Assembly: GCA_002500485.1 (NCBI GenBank)
Contig: DLRJ01000033.1
Span: 7,470-71,469 of the forward strand
Direction: 5' to 3'
Origin: Dehalococcoidia bacterium UBA7891
GTDB taxonomy: Bacteria; Chloroflexota; Dehalococcoidia; Lucifugimonadales; UBA826
DNA length: 64,000 nt
Shown here: positions 17,572 to 26,324 of the stretch, piece after piece
Position numbering within the stretch: the first letter of the stretch is position 1
How the letters are laid out: each line of letters opens with the position of its first letter
The notes under the pieces: model-generated
The model's database searches: none
Seen by the model: the letters and a program-made list of their open reading frames with translations, nothing else
Told to the model about the DNA's origin: nothing
Translations under genes and position numbers: made by a program

Positions 17572-18027
17572 TCAATCCAATCCCTCCTTGATAACTTCCA
17601 TGAGCAACCCATCGGGATTAATAACTTTAATACCAAGGTTCTCATATATTGGTAAAAGGTTGGAATCCCTAACTAAACATACTACTAGCGGTATCCGCAT
17701 AACATGACGCGCTAATTGACCGCTCATTAAGTTGACAGATTCTCTCGTAGTCGCTGCTATCAGAAGGTCTACATCCTGTACTCCGGCCTGCCTCAATGAT
17801 ACTTCTTGCGTTCCATCTCCAACAGCAGTCACAACTCTGGAGGTTTCAAGTAGGTGAGACGGCAGTGAAAAAAATGACTTCGGGTCTTTATCAATTACAA
17901 TTACGATATTCCCGGACGATGATAATTCTATCGCGATTTGAGTGCCTAGTGAACCACAACCGATGACAGCAATCCTTTTTAATCTTTGCACACCAGAATT
18001 CGAGTTTTCCTCTGAAGTTTGAGTCAT
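17572..18027 (-). CDS. Stand-alone TrkA-N (RCK-N) protein
   Basis: This 151-residue protein is another lone RCK-N domain with IAVIGCGSLGTQIAIELSSSG near residue 20, Asp at the end of the second strand (VIVIDKDP), GDGT, and a C-terminal LGIKVINPDGLL. It lacks TrkA-C and has a 15-residue polar N-terminal tail. It is 13 bases upstream of the second lone RCK-N gene. Potassium uptake regulators normally pair N and C domains in one chain, so these two probably dimerise with each other or with TrkA. Confidence 0.8.
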   Translation of the reverse strand: MTQTSEENSNSGVQRLKRIAVIGCGSLGTQIAIELSSSGNIVIVIDKDPKSFFSLPSHLLETSRVVTAVGDGTQEVSLRQAGVQDVDLLIAATTRESVNLMSGQLARHVMRIPLVVCLVRDSNLLPIYENLGIKVINPDGLLMEVIKEGLD

Positions 18028-18034
18028 TTAATTC

Positions 18035-18448
18035 CTAAGCCAACTTACCTGTATTTGTGCACATAATTACATCACATTTTGCATTGCCCGCCACGTATCC
18101 ACAAATATTGTCGTACAAATTGTCAGAATTCCGTTCCTTATATTCTAGGACTATAAGCCTTGCTTGAATATTCTCTGACTGACTAATAATTGCACTGCCT
18201 GAGAATCTAGCTTGGAGTATTTCCCCTTTAGATTTGACTTTAAATTTACTCACTATCTTTTCCATTTGGGATAGAGTTTTTTCACCCTTTTCGGTATCCT
18301 GAGGTATTTCCATATCGATCGGATAATTCCTTTCGACTTCGATTACATAAAGTAAATTTACTGGAAATTTCATTTGCTTGGCCAACCGTGAAGCAGTGGC
18401 GGTTACATACTCATCACTGGTGGAACCTGTTATTACTGCAAGGATCAT
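18035..18448 (-). CDS. Universal stress protein family (UspA-like)
   Basis: This 137-residue protein has a Usp-like alpha/beta fold: ILAVITGSTSDEYVTATASRLAKQ at the start, the VNLLYVIEV strand, and a C-terminal LIVLEYKER segment. The ATP-binding G-x2-G-x9-G-S/T motif is not evident, so it is likely a non-ATP-binding type. It lies inside the K+ operon between trkA and the lone RCK-N genes; Usp domains are known to partner with K+ channels and transporters in several bacteria. Confidence 0.65.
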   Translation of the reverse strand: MILAVITGSTSDEYVTATASRLAKQMKFPVNLLYVIEVERNYPIDMEIPQDTEKGEKTLSQMEKIVSKFKVKSKGEILQARFSGSAIISQSENIQARLIVLEYKERNSDNLYDNICGYVAGNAKCDVIMCTNTGKLA

Positions 18449-18488
18449 ATGGCCATCTCTTCAATAACAAATTTAACTTTTTGTTAAG

Positions 18489-19175
18489 TTAAATTTGTTC
18501 CTCTCCACCACCTGAAGAATCATCCAAGGTTTCAAGATCGCTATCCAAAGCTGCAACAATTACAAAATCTCCAGATTCGACTTTAGAACTTACAGGTGGA
18601 TTCAAGGTCACTTTCCTTCCTTTACATAAAGCCACGGCAGTTATTCCATAACTGTCACGACTATTAGTAAATCCTATTTCTTCAAGTGTTGTGCCAGACA
18701 GTTTCTCTGGGACTCTGTATCTACTAACCCCGTAATTATTGGTTATTTCCAAGTATTCTTCAACACTGGCATTAAACAGGCTATGCGCGAGTCTAGTTCC
18801 CATCTCTTCCTCGGGCTGAATAACCCTGTCCACTCCTATCCTCCTGAGAGTGCTAGCATGCAATGAGTCGCGAGCTCGAGCCACAATTGTTTTTACTCCA
18901 ATAGTCTTGAGTAGAACGCAAGCCATGACACTATCTGCTATGTTGGTTTCAATAGTGATTATCGCTACATCATAATCCTGAATTCCTAGATCTCTCAATG
19001 CACTCTCATTAGTACACTCTGCAGATACTGCGTAGGTGCATTGACCCAACACGGACTGAACCCTGGCCTCATCTTTATCAATAGCCAAAACATCATGGCC
19101 GAGATTATAGAGGGTACGAGTGGTACTAACTCCAAATCTTCCTAGGCCTATAACTGCAACCTGTTTGTTAGCCAT
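18489..19175 (-). CDS. trkA: TrkA/KtrA potassium uptake regulatory subunit
   Basis: This 228-residue cytoplasmic protein gates the K+ channel. It has an RCK-N domain (VAVIGLGRFGVSTTRTLYNLGHDV, Asp in LAIDKDE) followed by a TrkA-C domain from about residue 135 to 218 (ending ESGDFVIVAAL). This is the KtrA arrangement, half of the two-unit E. coli TrkA. It lies 30 bases downstream of the trkH gene in the same operon, fitting a KtrAB/TrkAH system. Confidence 0.92.
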   Translation of the reverse strand: MANKQVAVIGLGRFGVSTTRTLYNLGHDVLAIDKDEARVQSVLGQCTYAVSAECTNESALRDLGIQDYDVAIITIETNIADSVMACVLLKTIGVKTIVARARDSLHASTLRRIGVDRVIQPEEEMGTRLAHSLFNASVEEYLEITNNYGVSRYRVPEKLSGTTLEEIGFTNSRDSYGITAVALCKGRKVTLNPPVSSKVESGDFVIVAALDSDLETLDDSSGGGEEQI

Positions 19176-19205
19176 AAAATTTACCTTCGACGTGCATTTA
19201 ATACG

Positions 19206-20636
19206 CTAGCCAATTGTAACTGGTTCCGTAGCATACCGATACGGGCTCGCTTCTCTATTAGGAACCATTCTAAGGCCTACTATAATCGGTCCAACTCGAC
19301 CGATGAACATAGTAATTGCAACTATCACATGCCCCAATCTATTTAGCTCTTCGGTAGCACCAGTACTCAGCCCTACTGTACCGAAAGCTGAAACAGATTC
19401 AAAGGCTAAATCCCTTATTAGAATATGGCTGTTAGTAAGGGCCAAACATAAAGTACATAGGAATATAAAACCCAGACAAATTAGTGTCACAGCGTAAGAT
19501 CTCCGAACTGTGGTCGGAGATATTTCTCTACCAAATGCTGTGACATGTGCTCTTTCTCTAATTATGGCTACCACGCTGAGAACAATAATGAAAAAGGTTG
19601 TTACCTTAATACCGCCGGCGACAGACCCGGTCGCACCTCCAATAAACATCAAAAGAGACATAAAAACATCAGTCGCAGGCCTAGCATACCCATAATCTAT
19701 TGTGGAAAATCCAGCTGTACGACCACTCACACCCTCAAAAATGGACACACCAATCTGAGCATTTATCGGCAAATCTCCAATCGTTTTAGGATTGTTACTT
19801 TCAGCAAAAAGAAAGAATGACGCGCCAGTAATTATTAATGCTACCGTCATCAATAATACTATTTTGGTCACTAAAGAGAATTTTCTAAGCGAATCCTTCG
19901 ATACCAAGTCAAGGACTACCCAAAAACTTAAAGATCCCAGAATAATCAACCACCCTATTATGCTTAAAACAATAAAATCTTCTCTGAATGCGTGCAAGCC
20001 ATCAGATTGGTTCAAAATAACAAACCCCGCATTATTGAATCCTGAAACCGAATGAAACAAAGCCTGCCAAGCGGCTTCCCCAGGAGATTCCAAAAATAGG
20101 AACCTTGCGAACAAAGCAAAAAAACCTATAACCTGAATTGATATAGCAGCGGCAACTATCGTAACGCTTAACCTCTGAATACCGCCCATATTTTCGCTTC
20201 CCAAGGTTTCCCTAATCAGCAATCTCTGAGCCATTGAAACTCTCTGACCGAGAACAGCCAACAAGAAAGCAGCTAGAGTCATGAATCCCAGCCCTCCCAC
20301 AAACATAAGGAGCAATATAATAACCTGACCACTTGAAGTCCAGTAGGTGGCAGTATCCACTATGATCAAGCCTGTAACTGTCACGGCAGAAGTGGCAGTG
20401 AATATTGATAAAACAGGGTCCCCCCACCCTTGTTCATGGTGAGCAAATGGAGCCGACAGTAAAAGGGCTCCCACTAATATCAAAGCCAAAAACACCGCGA
20501 CCAGTATTAGGGGAGAGGGAAAAGTACGGGCATTTATTCTTCTCTCATCTACATTAAAAGTGATAGGAGCTATTTCTGATCGCCTAGGTTTTGTTATAAA
20601 AATATCGCCAAGGCGTTTGTTGAACCTAGTATCCAT
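19206..20636 (-). CDS. trkH: TrkH/KtrB-family potassium channel subunit
   Basis: This integral membrane protein of 476 residues with about eight or more hydrophobic helices is the pore subunit of a K+ (or Na+/K+) uptake system. Four pore repeats are hinted by Gly-containing loops such as TATSAVTVTGL, HSVSGFNNAGF, GVSGRTAGFST and SVSAFGTVGLSTG, in which the Gly of each P-loop filter can be seen. It is the first gene of a six-gene minus-strand operon. Confidence 0.93.
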   Translation of the reverse strand: MDTRFNKRLGDIFITKPRRSEIAPITFNVDERRINARTFPSPLILVAVFLALILVGALLLSAPFAHHEQGWGDPVLSIFTATSAVTVTGLIIVDTATYWTSSGQVIILLLMFVGGLGFMTLAAFLLAVLGQRVSMAQRLLIRETLGSENMGGIQRLSVTIVAAAISIQVIGFFALFARFLFLESPGEAAWQALFHSVSGFNNAGFVILNQSDGLHAFREDFIVLSIIGWLIILGSLSFWVVLDLVSKDSLRKFSLVTKIVLLMTVALIITGASFFLFAESNNPKTIGDLPINAQIGVSIFEGVSGRTAGFSTIDYGYARPATDVFMSLLMFIGGATGSVAGGIKVTTFFIIVLSVVAIIRERAHVTAFGREISPTTVRRSYAVTLICLGFIFLCTLCLALTNSHILIRDLAFESVSAFGTVGLSTGATEELNRLGHVIVAITMFIGRVGPIIVGLRMVPNREASPYRYATEPVTIG

Positions 20637-20723
20637 TTTATACTTCTATGTGAGATGGACCGTGAATAATTATAAAAGAATTTTGATAATCTGCTAATAG
20701 TTTATATTTCAAATTAGCCTCTA

Positions 20724-20740
20724 ATTATAGCAGTCTGCTA
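20724..20740 (-). promoter_or_regulatory. Candidate -10 box and overlapping dyad upstream of trkH
   Basis: Read on the minus strand, TATAAT occurs at 20729-20724, about 90 bases before the trkH start. A perfect dyad TAGCAG-T-CTGCTA (20728-20740) overlaps its upstream edge, and CTGCTA recurs about 50 bases closer to trkH. No good -35 box is visible. This could be an operator for the K+ operon. Confidence 0.35.
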
Positions 20741-20788
20741 AAACAGGGCATTTGAAAGGTTTATATATTCCTTTAATTGAGGAGAATG

Positions 20789-20805
20789 TAGCCCAAATTT
20801 GGCTA
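20789..20805. repeat. Inverted repeat between trkH and the HPP gene
   Basis: TAGC(C)CAAATTTGGCTA is an almost perfect palindrome with one extra base. It lies in the divergent gap, about 75 bases before the HPP start, and could be an operator. Confidence 0.3.
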
Positions 20806-20878
20806 TTCAGACCCTAAAAACACCGATATCCTTGAAAGATAAATTTAAGAAACAGGAAATGTCGGGAGTAAAAAACAA

Positions 20879-21475
20879 TTGAGAGCACCCAAAGGCTTTC
20901 ACATGCCACACCCTGACATTCACCTACCTCACTTAATCCTTCCTCACGGCTTCCTACCGCACATATTAGACCAATACATTCATTCCAGATGGAACCATTA
21001 TTTTTTACAATGCTGCCTTGCCTCGGTATCACTGATACTGATATTACTAATTGGAGATACCTTAAAAACCGCAATAGTGGTCGGAATTGCATCCTCTGCC
21101 TTTACAATATTTGTAGTTCCAAACAGTGTGGCCGCAACACCACGCAAAGTAATTGGGGGGCATCTCTTAGCAGCCTTTATAGGAACCCTAATCGCCCTGA
21201 TTCTTCAATCTCCACCTTTGATTCAACAGGTATTGGAAAATCGTTATTTCCTTGATGTAGCGGCAGCTCTATCCGTTGGGATTGGCATATTTTTGATGGT
21301 TGTTACCAACACTGAACACCCACCGGCCGCAGGAACCTCTCTTGGTTTAGTAATCCAATGCTGTGAACCAAATACAGGGGTTGATTGGTCCTCCATCATA
21401 TTCATAATAGCTAGTGCCGGCTTGCTTTCTGGAGTAAGGATCGCCCTCCGTGATAAAATGGTGAATCTTCTTTAA
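20879..21475 (+). CDS. HPP-family membrane protein
   Basis: This 198-residue protein has about four membrane helices. The family signature HPPAAGTSLG lies near residue 145, and TPRKVIGGHLLAAFIGTLI before it is also typical. HPP proteins are thought to be permeases; one cyanobacterial member imports nitrite. The N-terminus is His/Pro-rich (PHPDIHLPHLILPH), which might bind metal. GGGAG lies 9 bases before a TTG at 20879; an ATG at 20903 is the alternative start. It diverges from the K+ operon. Confidence 0.82.
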   Translation: MRAPKGFHMPHPDIHLPHLILPHGFLPHILDQYIHSRWNHYFLQCCLASVSLILILLIGDTLKTAIVVGIASSAFTIFVVPNSVAATPRKVIGGHLLAAFIGTLIALILQSPPLIQQVLENRYFLDVAAALSVGIGIFLMVVTNTEHPPAAGTSLGLVIQCCEPNTGVDWSSIIFIIASAGLLSGVRIALRDKMVNLL

Positions 21476-21611
21476 AAGGCATCTTGAAAGATCTCTATAT
21501 ACATATAAATATGTCTTTGCTGTAAAACTTAAGCATCGCAAAGCCATTTGTGAAATGACGGCGATTCCATACCAGCACATGGATATCTAACAGGTTAGGC
21601 ACACTAGATAT

Positions 21612-22757
21612 ATGAATTCCGACTTAGAATATTCCATTACTCGCATACACAATTCGAAGACAAAGTTGGTCATGTCTGTATCTGGAGTAGGCTCCCAATC
21701 AATTAATTGGTTATTAAGCGTTCCTGGCGCATCGAAAACTTTGATTGAAGCGACAATTCCATATTCCAATGAATCTCTCAATCGGTATATTGGAGAAGTG
21801 CCCAGACAATACGTGTCTAAAACAACAGCGTTATCGATGGCAAAAGCTGCATATATCCAGGGAGTCCAATATGGCAATCATGAGATAGACATTATTGGAG
21901 TTTCATGTACAGGAGCAATATCCACAAATCGAAAAAGAAGAGGTGACAATCAGGCGTTTATTGGATTATGGGGCCCCAGATTAAAATATGTCGCCCACCT
22001 AATTCTCGAAAAAGGAGAAAGAAATAGGGTTGAGGAGGAAGAACTTGTGAGTTCACTAATCGTCCAATACATAGAGGAAAAACTACTAGGTAACAGTGTA
22101 TTAAATATGGAATTAAACAAGTTGGAGTCTGTTTCTGTAGATGAAACAGAATTCCCCTCTGATCTTGATTCTTTAGTGAATGGCCATATTAGTTCTATTA
22201 CTTACATGGGCTCTAATTTAGTGGGATTAGACAAAAGTTTCAAAGGTGGAATATTGTCTGGGTCCTTTAATCCAATGCACCAAGGACACATAGAGCTTTC
22301 GAAACTTGCATCTGATATGTTGGGAGTTCCAGTGGCGTTTGAAATATCTGCATCTAATGTGGACAAACCACCACTTCAAGCGAATGAAATAGAAAAGAGA
22401 GTATCTCAATTTGAAAGGTCAGAAACAGTGATTTTGACTTGTGCGCCATTGTTCGGGGAAAAATCCAGTATATTCCAAAATTCGACCTTCATCATAGGTA
22501 ACGACACTGCCCTACGGTTAGTGGACCCCAAATACTATGACAATGATGTTCAAAACATGTACACATCCTTGCAGAAGGTAAAGGATAATAAATGCGACTT
22601 TCTAGTGGCAGGGCGTCTCCAAAATAGCGAATTTAAAACTATAAGTGATATGGCGATACCTGAAGCATTTATTTCGTTATTTCAAGGTATACCCGAATCC
22701 CAATTCAGAATGGATTTATCTTCCACAGAACTTCGCAGCGACGGAACTAAGTTATAG
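21612..22757 (+). CDS. CinA-like domain fused to a nucleotidylyltransferase-like domain
   Basis: This is a two-domain protein of 381 residues. The first 165 residues resemble the CinA C-terminal (NMN deamidase) fold: SVPGASKTLIEATIPYSNES, then MAKAAYIQG and VSCTGAI. The usual ESCTGG is not conserved (SVSGVGS), so amidase activity is doubtful. From about residue 215 a NMNAT/cytidylyltransferase fold begins with GSFNPMHQGH, the HxGH nucleotide-transfer signature, and ends with the SSTELR variant of the ISSTxxR motif. It could be a nicotinamide-nucleotide or similar adenylyltransferase. It is followed after 2 bases by the UbiD gene, implying co-transcription. The combination suggests NAD or flavin-nucleotide metabolism but the substrate is open. 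Confidence 0.75.
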   Translation: MNSDLEYSITRIHNSKTKLVMSVSGVGSQSINWLLSVPGASKTLIEATIPYSNESLNRYIGEVPRQYVSKTTALSMAKAAYIQGVQYGNHEIDIIGVSCTGAISTNRKRRGDNQAFIGLWGPRLKYVAHLILEKGERNRVEEEELVSSLIVQYIEEKLLGNSVLNMELNKLESVSVDETEFPSDLDSLVNGHISSITYMGSNLVGLDKSFKGGILSGSFNPMHQGHIELSKLASDMLGVPVAFEISASNVDKPPLQANEIEKRVSQFERSETVILTCAPLFGEKSSIFQNSTFIIGNDTALRLVDPKYYDNDVQNMYTSLQKVKDNKCDFLVAGRLQNSEFKTISDMAIPEAFISLFQGIPESQFRMDLSSTELRSDGTKL

Positions 22758-22759
22758 AA

Positions 22760-24214
22760 ATGAGCTATAAAAACCTGAGCGAATTCATTAGTTTTTTAGA
22801 TTCTAAAAATCAAGTGCAATATATAGACGCTCAGGTGAGTAGGGATTTAGAAATTAGCGAGGTAACCGATAGGGCAGTTAAGTCAGGAGGCCCTGTTCTG
22901 TATTTCCGTAATGTAGAAGGATTCACAATACCTGTTGTGACCAACCTATTTGGTACACACCAACGAATGGCTTGGGCTTTGGGTGTAGAAAATACTGATG
23001 ATTTAACGCAGAAAGTCCGTGACATTCTGGGAATTGTAAAAACACCTCCCCAGTCAATGTTAGACAAACTAAAAACTCTCAAAGACATGGCAAGCCTGGC
23101 CCGAACACAGCCCAAAAGAATTTCATCTGCTCCCTGTCAAGAAATAGTAAAGACGGGGCAAGATGCTAATCTAAATCATTTGCCTCATCTGACCTGCTGG
23201 CCTATGGACGGTGGCAGATACATCACTCTACCTCTGGTGATTTCTAAAGATCCTAGTTCAGGAAAAAGAAATGTCGGTACTTACCGTATGCAAATCTATG
23301 ATTCTCACACTGCAGGCATGCATTGGCAGTCACATAAAGTCGGAGCAAGCCACTACAGGTCCGGCGAACTGAAGAAGTTACCAAAGATGGAAGTTGCCAT
23401 TGCGTTAGGTTCCGACCCTGTAACTATGTGGACAGGAGCATTACCGTTACCTCCTGACATGGACGAAATAGCGGTATCAGGGGTATTGAGAAACTCATCT
23501 GTCGAAATGGTTAAATGTAAAACAGTTGACCTCGAAGTACCCGCCCATTCTGAAGCCGTGCTGGAAGGATATATAATCCCTGGGGAATTGAGGGAAGAGG
23601 GCCCGTTCGGTGATCACACCGGATACTATTCTCTTGAAGACAATTATCCTGTTTTCCATCTCACTGCTTTGACACATAAAAGACATCCCATTTATCCGGC
23701 CACTGTGGTAGGAAGGCCACCATCCGAAGATTTCTTTATGGGAAAAGCTGTAGAGAGGTTGATGCTTCCTGCACTCCAATTAACTTTGCCAGAGGTAGTA
23801 GATATTAATATGCCAGCAGAAGGTGTTTTCCATAATTTGGTTATCGTTTCAATGAAAAAGGAATATCCAGGACACACAAGAAAGGTCATGAATGCAATTT
23901 GGGGATTGGGATTGATGATGCTGGCAAAAGGGATAGTCATTGTAGACGACACAGTTAATGTCCATGATTTGTCTGAAGTTGCGTGGCGAGTCACTAGCAA
24001 TATTAATCCAGATAAAGACATTGTGATCACCGAAGGACCTGTCGATGACTTAGATCATGCAAGCCCAACACCTAAATACGGGAGTAAAATCGGGATAGAT
24101 GCTACAAAAAAGACCGCACTTGATGGAAGGGAAAGAATTTGGCCTCCTGACGTAGTAATGTCAGAGGAAATAAAATTGCTGGTCACTAATCGCTGGTCAG
24201 AGTACGGTTTTTGA
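22760..24214 (+). CDS. UbiD-family prFMN-dependent decarboxylase
   Basis: This is a 484-residue UbiD/MqnL-type decarboxylase that uses prenylated FMN to remove CO2 from an aromatic or unsaturated acid. The active-site stretch GELREEGPFGDHTGYYS supplies the conserved Glu pair (E277/E282 in characterised UbiD). It sits directly with a UbiA prenyltransferase and a UbiX flavin prenyltransferase, the cofactor maker. That set fits the late futalosine/menaquinone pathway (MqnL, MqnP, MqnM) or another quinone-ring decarboxylation. No early quinone gene is in the window, so the pathway is inferred. Confidence 0.9.
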   Translation: MSYKNLSEFISFLDSKNQVQYIDAQVSRDLEISEVTDRAVKSGGPVLYFRNVEGFTIPVVTNLFGTHQRMAWALGVENTDDLTQKVRDILGIVKTPPQSMLDKLKTLKDMASLARTQPKRISSAPCQEIVKTGQDANLNHLPHLTCWPMDGGRYITLPLVISKDPSSGKRNVGTYRMQIYDSHTAGMHWQSHKVGASHYRSGELKKLPKMEVAIALGSDPVTMWTGALPLPPDMDEIAVSGVLRNSSVEMVKCKTVDLEVPAHSEAVLEGYIIPGELREEGPFGDHTGYYSLEDNYPVFHLTALTHKRHPIYPATVVGRPPSEDFFMGKAVERLMLPALQLTLPEVVDINMPAEGVFHNLVIVSMKKEYPGHTRKVMNAIWGLGLMMLAKGIVIVDDTVNVHDLSEVAWRVTSNINPDKDIVITEGPVDDLDHASPTPKYGSKIGIDATKKTALDGRERIWPPDVVMSEEIKLLVTNRWSEYGF

Positions 24215-24219
24215 TATTC

Positions 24220-25086
24220 ATGCCCCTTAACAGGTTTTGGCCGAAAATACCCAATTTCTTTGATGCAATAAAGTTTCAAGAATCTCTTTTCGCACTCCCT
24301 TTTGCCTACATAGGAATGCTGCTTGCGATTCGGGGCCTACCTGATTTTCAAAGCTTTTTTTGGATAACACTCGCAATGGTGTCGGCTAGAACCGTGGGTA
24401 TGATTGCTAACAGAATTATAGACAGACACATAGACTCAAAAAATCCACGGTCGTCGCAAAGGCATCTCCCACGTGGAATTCTTTCAGTTACCGATTTGTT
24501 AGTCCCTGGAATAATTTCCTCACTCATTTTTATGCTATGCGCTTACATGCTTAACACTTTAGCACTGATTTTAGCCCCTGTAGCTCTCATATACCTTGTG
24601 GTGTACCCGTTTACCAAAAGGGTCACTTGGTTGGCTAATTTGCTTCTTGGATGGGCTCTCGCCATAGCCCCAGCAGCAGCTTGGATCGGAATGCTTGGTA
24701 AACTAGGATGGCAGCCTGTTTTACTTTCAACTTCAGTGGCCCTTTGGGCTGGAAGTTTTGACATCATCTACCATACACAAGATGTTTCTTTTCAAAAAAA
24801 AGAGAAGTTACATTCAGTCGCATCTCGTTTTGGAATCTCTAAAGCCTTTAAAATTGCACAGTGCATGGATCTATTGGCTGTATTGTGTCTAATAATACTA
24901 GGCGCATGGATGCAATTAGGAATATTTTATTACGGTGGCTGCGGATTAAGTACAATTTTTCTTGTCTACAAATATATATTAGTAAAGCCTAGCGATTTAT
25001 CTAAAATGGGAATGAGCTTCATGAGAATTAACGCTTTTGTATCTTGTTCCATGTTGTTAGGTACAATTGCATCATTAATAGTGTAA
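24220..25086 (+). CDS. UbiA-family polyprenyltransferase (MqnP-like)
   Basis: This is an integral membrane enzyme of about 288 residues that attaches a polyprenyl chain to an aromatic ring. The first Mg/pyrophosphate site appears as NRIIDRHIDSKNPRS, the N-R-x2-D-x3-D form of the MqnP/UbiA branch, and the second region includes the DIIYHTQD segment. Roughly eight hydrophobic helices are visible. A TTG at 24211 overlapping the UbiD stop is possible, but the ATG at 24220 is preferred. It is sandwiched between UbiD and UbiX genes and probably acts in menaquinone synthesis. Confidence 0.88.
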   Translation: MPLNRFWPKIPNFFDAIKFQESLFALPFAYIGMLLAIRGLPDFQSFFWITLAMVSARTVGMIANRIIDRHIDSKNPRSSQRHLPRGILSVTDLLVPGIISSLIFMLCAYMLNTLALILAPVALIYLVVYPFTKRVTWLANLLLGWALAIAPAAAWIGMLGKLGWQPVLLSTSVALWAGSFDIIYHTQDVSFQKKEKLHSVASRFGISKAFKIAQCMDLLAVLCLIILGAWMQLGIFYYGGCGLSTIFLVYKYILVKPSDLSKMGMSFMRINAFVSCSMLLGTIASLIV

Positions 25087-25088
25087 AA

Positions 25089-25688
25089 ATGGAAAAACTC
25101 GAGGCACGAATTGTGGTTGGTATATCTGGGGCTAGTGGATCCCTTTTAGCCGCCAAAACGGTTGACGCATTGTTAGACAGAAAAGTTGGGGTATCGCTGA
25201 TCGCGTCAAACCCAGCCCGAATGGTATGGCAGCACGAGATGAGTATGTCCTACGGAGAAAGTATTGAAGAATGGTCATCCAACAATAATTTTGAGCATTT
25301 CGCTATAGGGGATTTTAAGGCGCCTATAGCGAGTGGAACTTACCCAACTACTGGAATGGCCATAGTCCCATCTAGCATGGCAACAATTTCTGCAGTGGCA
25401 AAAGGTCTATCAGATAATTTAATAAGAAGAGCTGCCGACGTTTGCCTAAAAGAGAAAAGACCTTTAGCAATGGTTCCACGAGAGTCTCCGCTTAATGCTA
25501 TACATCTAGGTAACATGAAATACCTCGCCACTTTGGGTGTGACTATCCTACCTTCAGACCCTCCATACTACCTGCCTATAACGACCCTTGAGGAAGTTGC
25601 CAATTTTACAGCCCAGAGAATATTGATAGCACTAGGTATAACCGACCAACTACCTGAGGAGATGCAATATAGAGGTCCAATTATTTAA
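25089..25688 (+). CDS. UbiX-family flavin prenyltransferase
   Basis: The enzyme prenylates FMN to make the cofactor of UbiD. It starts IVVGISGASGSLLAAKTVDAL, and has PSSMATISAVAKGLSDNLI and the conserved segment REKRPLAMVPRESPL-like near residue 130, ending with the aromatic motif DPPYYLPITTLEE. Length 199 residues is normal. The ATG at 25089 is 2 bases after the UbiA stop; a frame that begins earlier at 25044 would overlap UbiA and lacks homology. Confidence 0.92.
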   Translation: MEKLEARIVVGISGASGSLLAAKTVDALLDRKVGVSLIASNPARMVWQHEMSMSYGESIEEWSSNNNFEHFAIGDFKAPIASGTYPTTGMAIVPSSMATISAVAKGLSDNLIRRAADVCLKEKRPLAMVPRESPLNAIHLGNMKYLATLGVTILPSDPPYYLPITTLEEVANFTAQRILIALGITDQLPEEMQYRGPII

Positions 25689-25754
25689 TTCTATTGTGCT
25701 GATCTAACTGGCAACTATAAAATGGTCATGATTAAAACTGAAAAAGGAAGTGAC

Positions 25755-26321
25755 ATGATTTCGGCAATCGAGGCGGTAAAGGCCATTAGCGATATCAGGA
25801 GTAGTGAAGTGGTCGTAGCCACGATGACCGCAAATAGATATTGGGAATCTGTCTCTCAAAACCAAGAAATGGATTTGCCCATATTTGGGGCGATGGGTAA
25901 AGCCTCTTCAGTTGCTTTAGGTCTGGCATTATCTCAACCAAATAAAAAGATAGTTGTTTTGGATGGTGATGGAAGTTTATTGATGAATCTAGGCTCCTTG
26001 GTAACTGTGGCAGGTATGGAACCAAAGAATTTCCTTCATTTTGTATTTGAAGACGGCGCATATTGGACCACGGGAGGTCAACCTATTCCGGGAAACGGGA
26101 AATTTAATTTATCTGCTATGGCCAATGATGCTGGCTACAAAAGCTCCCATTCCTTTGAAGATCTAGAAACATTAGTAAGTGAACTTCCCAGTCTGATGAG
26201 GCAAGATGGTCCAATATTTGTTTCAATTAAAATTACTCATCCAGAGCATGCAGGTGAGCCTTTTATAGGCTCCACAAAAAATGCGATGGAGAAACTGTCA
26301 AAATCAATATCAGGTTATTAA
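25755..26321 (+). CDS. Orphan TPP-binding (C-terminal) domain protein, decarboxylase beta-like
   Basis: This 188-residue protein equals the pyrophosphate-binding half of a thiamine diphosphate enzyme, as in the beta subunit of sulfopyruvate or phosphonopyruvate decarboxylase. The TPP/Mg motif is GDGSLLMNLGSL, preceded by FGAMGKASSVALGLAL and followed by FVFEDGAYWTTGGQP. No PYR (alpha) subunit gene lies beside it. The ATG at 25755 has AAGGAAG just upstream, better than the earlier ATG at 25722. It follows UbiX by 66 bases and precedes a PHP gene by 3 bases. The substrate is unknown. Confidence 0.78.
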   Translation: MISAIEAVKAISDIRSSEVVVATMTANRYWESVSQNQEMDLPIFGAMGKASSVALGLALSQPNKKIVVLDGDGSLLMNLGSLVTVAGMEPKNFLHFVFEDGAYWTTGGQPIPGNGKFNLSAMANDAGYKSSHSFEDLETLVSELPSLMRQDGPIFVSIKITHPEHAGEPFIGSTKNAMEKLSKSISGY

Positions 26322-26324
26322 TCA

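Noticed and set aside
25044..25088. UbiX starting at 25044 inside the UbiA gene
   Set aside because: The extra 15 residues have no homology-like pattern, and the ATG at 25089 starts just before the conserved strand.
24220..25688. Ubiquinone (UbiCA) pathway
   Set aside because: The UbiA motif form and the gene trio fit the futalosine-type menaquinone genes better; no UbiC or other ubiquinone gene is nearby, so I did not name it ubiquinone synthesis.
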